Below, one piece after another: positions 42,306 through 50,669 of a DNA stretch of 64,000 nt (position 1 is the stretch's first letter; each line of letters begins with the position of its first letter). Origin of the DNA: Rhodoferax ferrireducens (GTDB taxonomy: Bacteria > Pseudomonadota > Gammaproteobacteria > Burkholderiales > Burkholderiaceae_C); contig MTEI01000016.1 in NCBI GenBank assembly GCA_002083775.1, positions 1 through 64,000 on the forward strand, read 5' to 3'. The position numbers and the translations under genes are program-made. The notes beneath the pieces were generated by a model, which worked only from the letters and a program-made list of their open reading frames with translations, was not told where the DNA came from and made no database searches.

Positions 42306-43397
42306 ATGAAACACATGAAACCCCGCACGCTGATATCCGCCCTGGCAGTGGCATTGACGGCTTTACCGGCCGCTTGGGCGCAAACCGACGCCACCTCGGC
42401 ACCGACAGCTGTGGCAACACCTGCCGGACCAGTGGCCCTGGAAACGCACACAGAAAACGTCGATGTGCTCAAAGACCTGAAATCGGTCGCGGTGGCGAGT
42501 TTTCAGGTGTATGTGTTGACCGAGTTCGAGGCCGGCTCCACGGCGCAGGGGGGCAGCAGCAAGGGCTCGATTTCCAGCACCCACAGCAACATGAAAGTCA
42601 CGGGGCTGGATGCTGCCCGTCTGCAGGCACTGACCGATGAGCTGTACGCCGCCACGCTGGACATGCTCAAGGCCAAAGGGTTTAACGTGTACGACCCGGT
42701 CGAATTGCAGGCTTTGCCCGCTTTTGCGGCATGGAAGGCAGCGTCTGACAAGCAGCCCTTTGAGTTTGATGGTTCTGGCGGCAAGGGCACGGCCTTTACC
42801 GCCAGTGGGTTGCCGCTGCTGCATGTGTCTGAAATGGGCTGGTTACACCGCACCCGTGCCCTGTTTGGCCCTGAAATTGACGACCCGTATGTGTCTCTGG
42901 GCGAAAAGATGGGGGTCGGTTTTCGCATGACCACGCTCCAGCCGCTGGTCAAAGAGCTGGCCACAGCCGCCCAGATGCCTCTTTTGCATGTGCGCCTGGT
43001 GCTGGCACCGGGGGGCGTGGCGTCCAGTGGTGGTGGTTTTTTCAGTAACAAGTCAGAAACTAAAACCACCTCGACGCTGGTTTTGCCCATCTTTACCAAC
43101 CGTTTCATGGTGACCACGGCGGACGGTAGCGTCGGGCGCCTGTCGCTGAACGCACCCCTGCTGTCGGAGCAGGGGCTGGGTGATCTGGTGGATGTGACCT
43201 CCACGGCCGAGACCGCTGGCAACATCGCTTTGGCAGCGTTTAGCATCCTGGCCTCAGCTAATGGCTATGGCCGAGCGGTGATCAATAACTCACGCAAACA
43301 GGAGTTGCGTACCAGTCCAGAGGTTTTCGAGCCAGTAGCCAAGGCGCATGCCAAGACCCTGCTGAACGGGCTGACTGCAAAATTGGTTTCCCCCTGA
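42306..43397 (+). CDS. exported protein of unknown function
   Basis: The 363-residue protein has a clear signal peptide (MKHMKPRTLISALAVALTAL ending AAWAQ). The mature part starts with a Thr/Ala/Pro-rich spacer, then LKSVAVASFQVYVLTEFEAGS and several short conserved-looking blocks (LDAARLQALTDELYAATLDML, GWLHRTRALFGPEIDDPYVSLGEKMGVGF, LPLLHVSEMGW). There is no cysteine motif or membrane helix after the signal. I do not recognise the family. The phrase KSVAVASFQVY recalls lipoproteins that scan as putative periplasmic solute or envelope proteins, but nothing firm can be said. It follows the gsp cluster by 233 bases and could be a secreted or periplasmic partner; this is speculation. Confidence 0.75.
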   Translation: MKHMKPRTLISALAVALTALPAAWAQTDATSAPTAVATPAGPVALETHTENVDVLKDLKSVAVASFQVYVLTEFEAGSTAQGGSSKGSISSTHSNMKVTGLDAARLQALTDELYAATLDMLKAKGFNVYDPVELQALPAFAAWKAASDKQPFEFDGSGGKGTAFTASGLPLLHVSEMGWLHRTRALFGPEIDDPYVSLGEKMGVGFRMTTLQPLVKELATAAQMPLLHVRLVLAPGGVASSGGGFFSNKSETKTTSTLVLPIFTNRFMVTTADGSVGRLSLNAPLLSEQGLGDLVDVTSTAETAGNIALAAFSILASANGYGRAVINNSRKQELRTSPEVFEPVAKAHAKTLLNGLTAKLVSP

Positions 43398-43405
43398 GGC
43401 TGCCT

Positions 43406-44590
43406 CTACCAATCCACCAGACTCAACCCCACGCTCAACACCGTGCGGCGGCGGTTGTAGTCGATCAGGCTATCGCCGTAGCCTGAAAACAGTTGCGTGT
43501 GCAGTTGCAGGCCGCCGGGTTTGCCGCTGCCGTCGGTGCTGTTGAGTTTGCGCAACCATTCCAGCTTGACCGAGCCGTTGGCGTCTGAGCGCAGTGCGTG
43601 GCGCACGGTCAGGGCAAAAGTGTTTTTCAGGTCGGGGCTCCACTGGCCTGAAATCTCGCTGCGGCCAACCAGGTCGCTGATGTCGGGGTTGTCGTCCACG
43701 TCGTCGCCTTCGGGGATGCGGTACCACAGCTTTCCGGTCAGCTGAAAATGCGAGCCATTTTCCAGCCCGGCCATCAAGATGCTGCGGTTCCAGCTGCGTG
43801 ACAGCGGCAAGGGCTGGCCGTTGGATTGGTGGTTGAGTGACAAGCCGGTGTAGCGCAGCCGCCAGTTGCCGGGCAGCGCCAGATCGGTGGGGTAGATGTA
43901 GATCAGCTCGGGCTCGTGGTCGGTGGTGCGAAACGGGCGCGAGAGGTCGCCGCTGAAAATCTGCCAGTTGGACTGCTGGGTGTAGCCAAACCACAGCGAG
44001 TCACGCTTGAACGGCTGGTTTTGCGTCAGCAGGCCCTCGGCGATTTTTGTGCGCACCGAGAGCTGAATGCGTGTCTCGGTGGTGTTGAAGGCCTGGCTGC
44101 TGGTGGCACGGTGGTCGGGCAGCACCGAGTCGGGTTGGGTGTTGACGCTGTCTGAGCCGATCACCGACAGGCTGATGGGTTTGTAGCCCCGGATGCCAAA
44201 GGTGCCGCAGTTGCTGCCGGCTTCCAGCTCCCAAAAGCGTGACAGTTCCGAGAAGCGTGGGTTTTTGCAGTCATGCGCTTCGGGGGCCACCATGGTGATG
44301 TGGACCGGCGTGGCGGCAGGGGGTGGCACTGGCTTGAGCGCTTGGGCGGTAGTCTCAGCCGCCAGGTTGTTGGCCGACGCGGCCTCGGGGCGTGCCGTTG
44401 GCGCACGGGTTTGCAGCGCTGCCCACACATCAAAGCAGTGCAGGCGGGCGGCAGGGTCGCCGCTCAGGGCGCTGCAGCGTTGCCAGCCAGGTTCATCTGG
44501 GTTGGCCATGTCTTTCGTGACATTTTGGGCCGCAGCCCAAGCTGGTAAAGCGCTGGCAGCTATTAAAATTAAAGTGAACGATGGTTTCAT
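43406..44590 (-). CDS. pldA: outer-membrane phospholipase A
   Basis: PldA (OMPLA) is a calcium-dependent outer-membrane beta-barrel phospholipase. The 394-residue protein has a signal peptide (MKPSFTLILIAASALPAWAA) and a long N-terminal part before the barrel. The catalytic region is LSLNHQSNGQPLPLSRSWNR, containing the His, Ser and Asn of the family (NHxSNG and SRSWNR). The C-terminal half has alternating barrel strands ending in VGLSLVDW. A repeat copy lies in the signal-peptide region. ATG 44590 is preferred over an ATG at 44710 whose 40 extra residues do not look like a signal. It may release lipids or serve membrane asymmetry. Confidence 0.92.
   Translation of the reverse strand: MKPSFTLILIAASALPAWAAAQNVTKDMANPDEPGWQRCSALSGDPAARLHCFDVWAALQTRAPTARPEAASANNLAAETTAQALKPVPPPAATPVHITMVAPEAHDCKNPRFSELSRFWELEAGSNCGTFGIRGYKPISLSVIGSDSVNTQPDSVLPDHRATSSQAFNTTETRIQLSVRTKIAEGLLTQNQPFKRDSLWFGYTQQSNWQIFSGDLSRPFRTTDHEPELIYIYPTDLALPGNWRLRYTGLSLNHQSNGQPLPLSRSWNRSILMAGLENGSHFQLTGKLWYRIPEGDDVDDNPDISDLVGRSEISGQWSPDLKNTFALTVRHALRSDANGSVKLEWLRKLNSTDGSGKPGGLQLHTQLFSGYGDSLIDYNRRRTVLSVGLSLVDW
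44523..44577 (+). repeat. dispersed palindromic repeat, copy 11, in the pldA signal-peptide region
   Basis: TTTTGGGCCGCAGCCC, AAGCTGG, TAAAGCGCT, GGC, AGCTATTAAAATTAAAG. It encodes, on the minus strand, residues 5-22 of the pldA signal peptide (FTLILIAASALPAWAAAQ). The alanine/leucine-rich translation happens to suit a signal sequence. Confidence 0.7.
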
Positions 44591-44718
44591 GGGTGGCGCA
44601 GTATCGCCGACCCGGCGTTTGCGCTGCTTTGGCCAGGAATGCAAGCTGACCAAACGGCCTGAGTTGGCCGCACACGCTGGTCGTAAACTGCAGCCCGAAA
44701 TGAACCACAAGGAGCAAG

Positions 44719-45249
44719 GTGAAACTAAGCAGTCGCGGTAGCTGGCGCAGCAGTCTAAGCAGTCTAAGCAGTCTCGTTGTGCTGCTGGTCTGCCTCCAAG
44801 CCCAGGCGCAGGGCTTGGCCAAACCGCTGGGGCCGGTCATTTTGACTGTCAGCGGTCAAATCAGCCAGCGCAATTCTCCGCAGGGCGCGCAGTTTGACGC
44901 CGCCATGCTGCAAGCCATGCCCACTTTGAGCTTCGCCACCCCCAGCCAATGGCACAGCAAGTCAGTGACCTACTCTGGCGTGGCGCTGAAAACGCTGCTG
45001 GACGCGGTGGGTGCACGGGGCAACACGCTGCACCTGCATGCGCTGGACCGCTTTGAGGCCCGCGTGCCCATCAGCGACGCAGCACGGTATGGCCCGATCA
45101 TTGCGTTGCACGCCGACGGCCAGGCGCTCAAGGTGCGCACCCTGGGCCCGGCCCTGCTGATGTACCCGTTTGCCCAGTACCCCGAGCTGAATACCGACGT
45201 GTACTACAGCCGCTGCGTCTGGCAGCTGCAACGCATTGTGGTGGAGTGA
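44719..45249 (+). CDS. periplasmic SUOX-fold (oxidoreductase molybdopterin-binding-like) protein
   Basis: The 176-residue protein has a signal peptide rich in serine and leucine (MKLSSRGSWRSSLSSLSSL then CLQAQAQG). The mature part has the small oxidoreductase-molybdopterin-binding fold: VILTVSGQISQRN, SVTYSGVALKTLLDAVGA, HALDRFEARVPISDAARYGPIIALHADG and LLMYPFAQYPELNTDVYYSRCVWQLQRIVV. The pterin-binding cysteine of true sulfite oxidases is missing, so it may not carry a cofactor. It starts with GTG. Its stop overlaps the start of the hybrid kinase, and this pairing suggests a periplasmic sensor or accessory for that kinase. Confidence 0.82.
   Translation: MKLSSRGSWRSSLSSLSSLVVLLVCLQAQAQGLAKPLGPVILTVSGQISQRNSPQGAQFDAAMLQAMPTLSFATPSQWHSKSVTYSGVALKTLLDAVGARGNTLHLHALDRFEARVPISDAARYGPIIALHADGQALKVRTLGPALLMYPFAQYPELNTDVYYSRCVWQLQRIVVE
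44749..44775 (+). repeat. 9-base tandem repeat in a signal-peptide region
   Basis: The unit AGCAGTCTA occurs three times in a row (the last ending TC). It codes for the repeated SSL in the signal peptide of the SUOX-fold protein. Length changes by slippage would stay in frame and alter signal length. Confidence 0.85.
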
Positions 45250-47144
45250 TGGCGCCGGCATCGCAGGCACCACCTGAGCCCGTGGCGGGCTGGCGCAGGC
45301 AGTGGCTGGGCTGGCCGCAGGGGATCCAAAAACCCACCCGCTATTTGCTTCTGGCGGTAGCGGCTGCCACCTTGCTGGTGGTGGCCGGGTTGGGCTGGTT
45401 TCAGTACCAGCAGATTGACCACGTCACGCTTGCCAGCATCAAAGGGCAGGGCAACCTGGCCTGGAATTTTTCCAAGCTGGAGCTGCAACTGGGCAACTAT
45501 CAGGCGGCCCTGCGCGAGGTACAAGGCCAGGGCAGCTCGCCCTTGTTGCTGGAAGACCTGAGCAACCAATACAACATCTTTGTGAGCCAGGTACAGCTTT
45601 TGCAAAGTGTCGACAGCAGCACCGTCATGCAAACCCGCGACAGCTTTCAGATTGCCTTGGCGGCGGCGAATGCCTATATTGACCGCGCCGACTTGTACCT
45701 GACCGAGGTGCCGCCTTTTCTGGACCAGGGCGTGGCGCGCCAATTGTTGCAAGACAGCCAGGACCTGCGCACCGAGGTGCACCGCCTGGCGTTGGACGCC
45801 TACCATGTGGAAACCGCGCGCGCCACCGCTTCGCTGCAGGAAATTCGCCGTTTTACGCTGGTTTACGGCCTGACCTCGACGCTGCTGATCGTGCTGACCT
45901 TGGGCATGGGCTGGCTGACCATGCGCCGCCTGACCGCCGTGAGCCGCCTGCAACAGCAACACAGCGCGTTGCTGCAGTCGAAAAAAGACCTGGCTGAGTC
46001 GGCGAATCAGGCCAAATCGCGTTTTCTGTCGGCGGCCAGCCATGATCTGCGCCAGCCCGCCCACGCGCTGGGCCTGTTCATGTCGCAACTGCTGCCATTG
46101 CCACTGGAGCCGCCCGCGCGGCGCTTGGTGGACTGCGCCTTTGATGCGGTGCGCGATATGCAGGTCATGCTGGACGGCATGTTTGATTTGTCCCGGCTGG
46201 ATGCCGAGTCCACCCACAGCCAGATTCGGCCGTTTGCCATCAGCAGCGTGCTGACGTCGCTGCGCAATGGCTTTGCTGCCGAGGCCAGCGGCAAAGGCTT
46301 GCGTTTGCGCGTGCGCCCGTGCCATGCCTGGGTGGACAGCGACCCGGTGCTGCTGCAACGCATCCTGCACAACCTGGTCAGCAATGCCATTCGTTACACG
46401 CGCCACGGCAGTGTGCTAGTGGCTTGCCGCCAAGCGGGTAACGCCCGGCAGTTGCACATCGAGGTGCGCGACAGTGGCATTGGCATTGCCCCGCAAGACC
46501 ACGAACGGATTTTTCTGGAGTTTTTCCAGGTGGACAACCCACAGCGTGACCGGCGCCAGGGGCTGGGCGTGGGCTTGAGCATTGTGCAGCGATGCTGTCG
46601 TCTGCTGAATCTGCCTTTGAGCCTGCGCTCCAACCTGGGCTGCGGCACCACCTACCGTCTGAGTCTGCCGCTGGCAAACCCTCGGCCGACAGCCGCTCCC
46701 GAGCCACTGGCCTTGGCGGCAGTGAAAAACGATCTGGCAAACGCCAGGGTGCTGGTGATTGAAGACGATGCCATGAACCGCGACGCGCTGGCCGGGTTGC
46801 TGGCCTCCTGGGGCTGCCAGGTGCTGGTGGCGCAAGACCTGGCCACGGCGCTGGCGCAGTGCCAAGCCGAACCGTGGCCGGATGTCATCGTCAGTGACTA
46901 CCGCTTGGCGGGCAGCCTGACTGGCCTGGACATCATCCAGGCGGTGCGGGCGCGGGCCGGGCGCCATTTGCCAGCGTGCGTGATCAGCGGCGACACCCAG
47001 CCTCACGTCACCCAGCGGGTGCATGCGGCCGGGCTGGTGCTGCTTAGCAAGCCGGTGCGCCCGGCCAAATTGCGCGGGCTGCTGCGCCACTTGTTGCAGC
47101 CGGACACGCTGGCGGCAGACGCGTCCGCGCCACCCTTTTCCTAG
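45249..47144 (+). CDS. hybrid sensor histidine kinase/response regulator
   Basis: The 631-residue protein is a membrane sensor. It has a first helix (YLLLAVAAATLLVVAGLGWF), a periplasmic sensing region of about 150 residues, and a second helix (GLTSTLLIVLTLGMGWLTM). The phosphoacceptor box is FLSAASHDLRQPAHALGLF (His near 265), then a HATPase domain with IARYTR-like NAIRYTRHGSVLVA, RDSGIGIA and GLGVGLSIVQRCCRLL. A C-terminal receiver domain (VLVIEDDAMNRDAL near 498, phospho-Asp in VIVSDYRL) follows. It resembles NahK/HyKin-type kinases with a histidine-rich DLRQP box. ATG 45249 overlaps the stop of the SUOX-fold gene (TGATG). No separate output regulator is adjacent. Confidence 0.9.
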   Translation: MAPASQAPPEPVAGWRRQWLGWPQGIQKPTRYLLLAVAAATLLVVAGLGWFQYQQIDHVTLASIKGQGNLAWNFSKLELQLGNYQAALREVQGQGSSPLLLEDLSNQYNIFVSQVQLLQSVDSSTVMQTRDSFQIALAAANAYIDRADLYLTEVPPFLDQGVARQLLQDSQDLRTEVHRLALDAYHVETARATASLQEIRRFTLVYGLTSTLLIVLTLGMGWLTMRRLTAVSRLQQQHSALLQSKKDLAESANQAKSRFLSAASHDLRQPAHALGLFMSQLLPLPLEPPARRLVDCAFDAVRDMQVMLDGMFDLSRLDAESTHSQIRPFAISSVLTSLRNGFAAEASGKGLRLRVRPCHAWVDSDPVLLQRILHNLVSNAIRYTRHGSVLVACRQAGNARQLHIEVRDSGIGIAPQDHERIFLEFFQVDNPQRDRRQGLGVGLSIVQRCCRLLNLPLSLRSNLGCGTTYRLSLPLANPRPTAAPEPLALAAVKNDLANARVLVIEDDAMNRDALAGLLASWGCQVLVAQDLATALAQCQAEPWPDVIVSDYRLAGSLTGLDIIQAVRARAGRHLPACVISGDTQPHVTQRVHAAGLVLLSKPVRPAKLRGLLRHLLQPDTLAADASAPPFS

Positions 47145-47333
47145 CCCGCCGGGCCAACGCCAGACGTCTTTCCTGGCACCTGTTTCAGGGCTGATGCCTT
47201 GGCGCTTGGTAATCGGCATGTGGTCCAACACACAGACCGGCGCTTGGCGTCTCGCTATCTTGCACGCTGTGCCTTGATCAAGAGCGATGAGTTTTGGGCA
47301 CAACCCCTTCACTTCTTTGAGGAATCCTGCATC

Positions 47334-48905
47334 ATGATCACGACTCAAAAGGCCTATCTGGTGGGTGGCGGCATCGGTTCAATGGCGGCGGCGGCGTTTC
47401 TGATTCGCGATGGCGGTATGCCCGGGGCCAATATCTCGATCCTGGACTCTGGCCCGCTGATGGGTGGCAGTCTGGACGGTGCGGGCGATGCAGAACATGG
47501 CTACTCCATGCGCGGCGGGCGCATGCTGACCACTGACAACTACGAATGCACCTGGGATCTGTTCAAGTCGATCCCGTCGCTGACCCAGCCAGGCCAAAGC
47601 GTGTTTGATGAAACCGTGGCCTTCAACGCGCTGCATCCGTCCCATGACACGGCGCGCCTGATCGACCGGCGCCGCGCCAAGGTGCCGGTGGCCTCGATGG
47701 GTTTTTCGATGCAAGACCGGCTGGAGTTGCTCAAGCTGAGCAGCGCGGACGAATCCGAGCTGGGCGCCAGCCGCATCACCGACCATCTGTCTCCGGCGTT
47801 TTTCGAGACCGAGTTCTGGTTCATGTGGTCGACCACCTTTGCCTTCCAACCCTGGCACAGTGCGGCGGAGTTTCGCCGCTACCTGCATCGCTTCATGCTG
47901 GAGTTTTCGCGCATCGAGACGCTGGCTGGCGTCAAACGCACCATTTACAACCAGTTCGACTCGTTGGTGCTGCCGCTGCAGCGCTGGCTCCTGGCGCAGG
48001 GTGTGCACCTGACCAGCAATTGCACCGTCACCGGGCTGGACCACACCACCCAGGCTGGCCAGTTCGTCGTGACCGGTCTGCAAAGCGTGGTGCACGGCCA
48101 GTGCGAAACCACCCGCCTGAACGATGGCGACCTGGTGTTTGTGCAAAACGGCTCCATGACCGATGCCTCCAGCACGGGCTCGATGACCGATGCGGCGCCC
48201 AGGCTGAGCAAGGCGCAGAGCGGCGGTTGGGCGCTGTGGGAAACGCTGGCCGTCGGTCGGCCGAATTTTGGCAATCCGGCAGTGTTCAACAGTTGTATTG
48301 CGCAGTCATATTGGGCGTCGTTTACCGTCACGCTCAAAGACACGGCCTTCTTTGACCAGATGCAAGTTTTCAGTGGCAATGAGGCAGGCACCGGCGGCCT
48401 GGTGACCTTCAAAGACTCCAACTGGCTGATGTCGATTGTGCTGGCGCACCAGCCGCATTTCATCAACCAGCCTGCGGGGGTGCAGGTGTTCTGGGGTTAC
48501 GGGTTGTTTCCGGACCGCATTGGCAATTTTGTCGCCAAGCCGATGGCAGATTGCACGGGGGCCGAGATTTTGCAGGAGCTGTGCGGGCACCTGCGCTTTG
48601 ACATGGCCACGGTGGCCAGCGCCAATTGCATTCCTTGCTGCATGCCTTACATCACCAGCATGTTCATGCCGCGTGCGCCAGGTGACCGGCCGTTGCCGGT
48701 GCCGTCGCAGACGCGGAACTTTGCCTTCATCAGCCAGTTTGTCGAGGTGCCGCTGGACACCGTGTTCACCGTCGAGTATTCAGTGCGCGCTGCGCAGATG
48801 GCGGTATACGCGTTACTGGGTATCAGCCGACCCATTCCACCCGTCACGCCGCATGACAAGTCATTGCATGCCGAGTTCGAAGCACTGCTCAAGGCCTTGA
48901 AATAG
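47334..48905 (+). CDS. ohyA: oleate hydratase
   Basis: OhyA adds water to the double bond of unsaturated fatty acids such as oleate, giving 10-hydroxy fatty acids. The 523-residue protein has an FAD site, AYLVGGGIGSMAAAAFLIRD near 6-26, then the family segments SGPLMGGSLDGAG, GYSMRGGRMLTTDNYECTWDL, MWSTTFAFQPWHSAAEFRRYLHRF near 165 and RTIYNQFDSLVLPLQRWL. GYGLFPDRIGNFVAKPM and the C-terminal TVEYSVRAAQMAVYALLGI complete the match. It may detoxify unsaturated fatty acids. ATG 47334 is chosen because the FAD motif follows directly. Confidence 0.93.
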   Translation: MITTQKAYLVGGGIGSMAAAAFLIRDGGMPGANISILDSGPLMGGSLDGAGDAEHGYSMRGGRMLTTDNYECTWDLFKSIPSLTQPGQSVFDETVAFNALHPSHDTARLIDRRRAKVPVASMGFSMQDRLELLKLSSADESELGASRITDHLSPAFFETEFWFMWSTTFAFQPWHSAAEFRRYLHRFMLEFSRIETLAGVKRTIYNQFDSLVLPLQRWLLAQGVHLTSNCTVTGLDHTTQAGQFVVTGLQSVVHGQCETTRLNDGDLVFVQNGSMTDASSTGSMTDAAPRLSKAQSGGWALWETLAVGRPNFGNPAVFNSCIAQSYWASFTVTLKDTAFFDQMQVFSGNEAGTGGLVTFKDSNWLMSIVLAHQPHFINQPAGVQVFWGYGLFPDRIGNFVAKPMADCTGAEILQELCGHLRFDMATVASANCIPCCMPYITSMFMPRAPGDRPLPVPSQTRNFAFISQFVEVPLDTVFTVEYSVRAAQMAVYALLGISRPIPPVTPHDKSLHAEFEALLKALK

Positions 48906-48953
48906 TTGCCAGCCAAACGTCCCTTTTCATTCACTCTCCCTAGGAAACTTTCC

Positions 48954-49631
48954 ATGAAAACATCTCTCACCATTCTCACCGTCGCCTTGGCAGGTGCTCT
49001 CAATGTGGCCGTTCCGGCCACGGCTCAGGTTGCTGGCGGCAGCACCACGACAGGCATCAGCGTCATTGAATCGACACAACTGGCGCTGGGCTGGAGCGTC
49101 AAGAAGACGCTGCTCGGCAAAACCATCTACAACGAGTCGGGCCAGAAGGTTGGCAAGGTGCAAGACATCATCATTGCGCCCGACAAATCGGTGTCTTACA
49201 TCATCGTTGGCGCGGGTGGCTTCATTGGCATGGGGCGGCATGACGTCGCCATTGCGGTGACGCAAATCCAGGATCAGGCCGGCAAGCTGGTGATGGCGGG
49301 TGCGACCCCGGACCTGATCAAGGCCATGCCGCAGTTTGAATACGCCAACGACAACGCCCGGCGTAACCAGTTTGTCGCGTCAGCGGAGAAAGACATCACC
49401 CGCGGCAAAGCCAAGCTGTTTGAACTGCAGACCAAAGCAGGTGCCGCCAGCGCTGAAGCCAAAGCCAAGATTGACCTGGATATATCTGCCTTGCAGATGG
49501 ACGTGAAGTCTGCCGAGGCCAAGCTGTCCGAACTCAATCAGGCTGCAGCGAATCGCTGGAAAGAGTTTGAAGCCAGTGTCAACGCTGCCACGGCACGGCT
49601 GCGCAAATCCATTGAAGGCACCAAAGGCTGA
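48954..49631 (+). CDS. PRC-barrel domain protein, exported
   Basis: The 225-residue protein has a signal peptide (MKTSLTILTVALAGALNVAV ending TAQ). Residues of about 48-115 form a PRC-barrel: LLGKTIYNESGQKVGKVQDII, APDKSVSYIIVGAGGFIGMG and RHDVAIAVTQIQDQAGKLVM. The remainder is a long Ala/Lys-rich coiled coil (SAEKDITRGKAKLFELQTKAG onward). It resembles periplasmic or envelope PRC-barrel proteins. It lies 48 bases before a coiled-coil DUF1269 protein, with which it may work. ATG 48954 is chosen over an ATG-less upstream extension. Confidence 0.87.
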   Translation: MKTSLTILTVALAGALNVAVPATAQVAGGSTTTGISVIESTQLALGWSVKKTLLGKTIYNESGQKVGKVQDIIIAPDKSVSYIIVGAGGFIGMGRHDVAIAVTQIQDQAGKLVMAGATPDLIKAMPQFEYANDNARRNQFVASAEKDITRGKAKLFELQTKAGAASAEAKAKIDLDISALQMDVKSAEAKLSELNQAAANRWKEFEASVNAATARLRKSIEGTKG

Positions 49632-49679
49632 GCCCAAGGGCACCCGCCAGAACACCCAAAACCATTCAAAGGAACTGAA

Positions 49680-50480
49680 ATGAACAAGATGCTGATTGCG
49701 ATTTTTGACAACGAAACCGCCGCTGATGCGGGTTTGCACGCGCTGCGCCAGTTGCACGCTGAAGGAGATATCACGTTGTACGCCACCGGGGTGATTGCCA
49801 AGGACGCCTTGGGCCATGTTGTGGTCAAAGCAGTTGCAGACCAGGGCCCGATTGGCACCGCCAGCGGTATGGCAGTAGGCAGTCTGATTGGCCTGCTGGG
49901 CGGACCCGTGGGCGTGGTGGTGGGGGCGGCCACAGGCACGGTCGTCGGAGCGGTGCGCGATTTCTGGGTGGCCGGTGTGGGTCTGGATTTTGTGGAAGAA
50001 GCCCAGGCGACCCTGCAACCTGGCAAAGTAGCGCTGGTCGCCGAGATTGAAGAAGAGTGGGTGATTCCGGTGGATTCTGCACTGGAAGCGCTGGGCGGCC
50101 AGGTGTTCCGGCGCACGCGCAGCGAACTGGCTGAAGCCCAGTACGACCATGACATTGCCACATTCAAGTCCGAGATCAGGGAGCTGGAAGAAGAGGCTAG
50201 TGAAGCCAGCGGCAGCGCCAAACTCAAATTGCAGGCCAAGCTGGCCAAGGCGCAGATCAGCCTGGAGAGTGCGGTAGAACGTGCCAAGAAACGCGTTGAA
50301 ACGCTCAAGATGGAGGCCGATACCAAGGCGCAGTCGTTGAAAGTCCAGTTGACCCAGGTGGCAGACCAGGCCAAGACCAAATTGGAAGACCGGATGCAAC
50401 GCGTCAAACATGCCTACCACGCGCGGGGTTCCAAGCTGGCGCAGGCTTGGGCCTTGACCAAGGAAGCCCTGGTGGGTTGA
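49680..50480 (+). CDS. DUF1269 family membrane protein with coiled-coil tail
   Basis: The 266-residue protein starts with a ferredoxin-like part (MLIAIFDNETAADAGLHAL, LHAEGDITLYATGVIAKD) and then a glycine-zipper stretch GTASGMAVGSLIGLLGGPVG and VGAATGTVVGAVRDF, as in DUF1269 proteins. VGLDFVEEAQATLQPGKVALVAEIEEEW closes the domain. The C-terminal 120 residues are a highly charged coiled coil (AKLAKAQISLESAVERAKKR). Function is unknown, though related proteins are stress-linked. It follows the PRC-barrel gene in the same orientation and shares the coiled-coil end. Confidence 0.87.
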   Translation: MNKMLIAIFDNETAADAGLHALRQLHAEGDITLYATGVIAKDALGHVVVKAVADQGPIGTASGMAVGSLIGLLGGPVGVVVGAATGTVVGAVRDFWVAGVGLDFVEEAQATLQPGKVALVAEIEEEWVIPVDSALEALGGQVFRRTRSELAEAQYDHDIATFKSEIRELEEEASEASGSAKLKLQAKLAKAQISLESAVERAKKRVETLKMEADTKAQSLKVQLTQVADQAKTKLEDRMQRVKHAYHARGSKLAQAWALTKEALVG

Positions 50481-50536
50481 AGTTGCCTTGCAAAGGCCTT
50501 CAGGTACCCTGGCCCGGAGATTTCAGGGTTAAGGGT

Positions 50537-50590
50537 CTTTTATGCCTCTAGCCCTTATGAAATAAGAGTATGAAGTACTCTTTTTTATAG
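50537..50590 (+). repeat. dispersed palindromic repeat, copy 12
   Basis: TTTTATGCCTCTAGCCCTTAT, GAA, ATAAGAGT, ATG, AAGTACTCTTTTTTATAG. The left half is near-perfect and the right half diverged. It lies in the 189-base gap between the DUF1269 gene and the convergent transglutaminase gene, where it may assist termination. Confidence 0.75.
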
Positions 50591-50669
50591 CAACAGGTCC
50601 AGCGGCCAAGGATCAGCCGCGGGAGTCTGTAGCGTCCCAAAGTGCGGCACGGGTATGCCAAGCAGCGGC

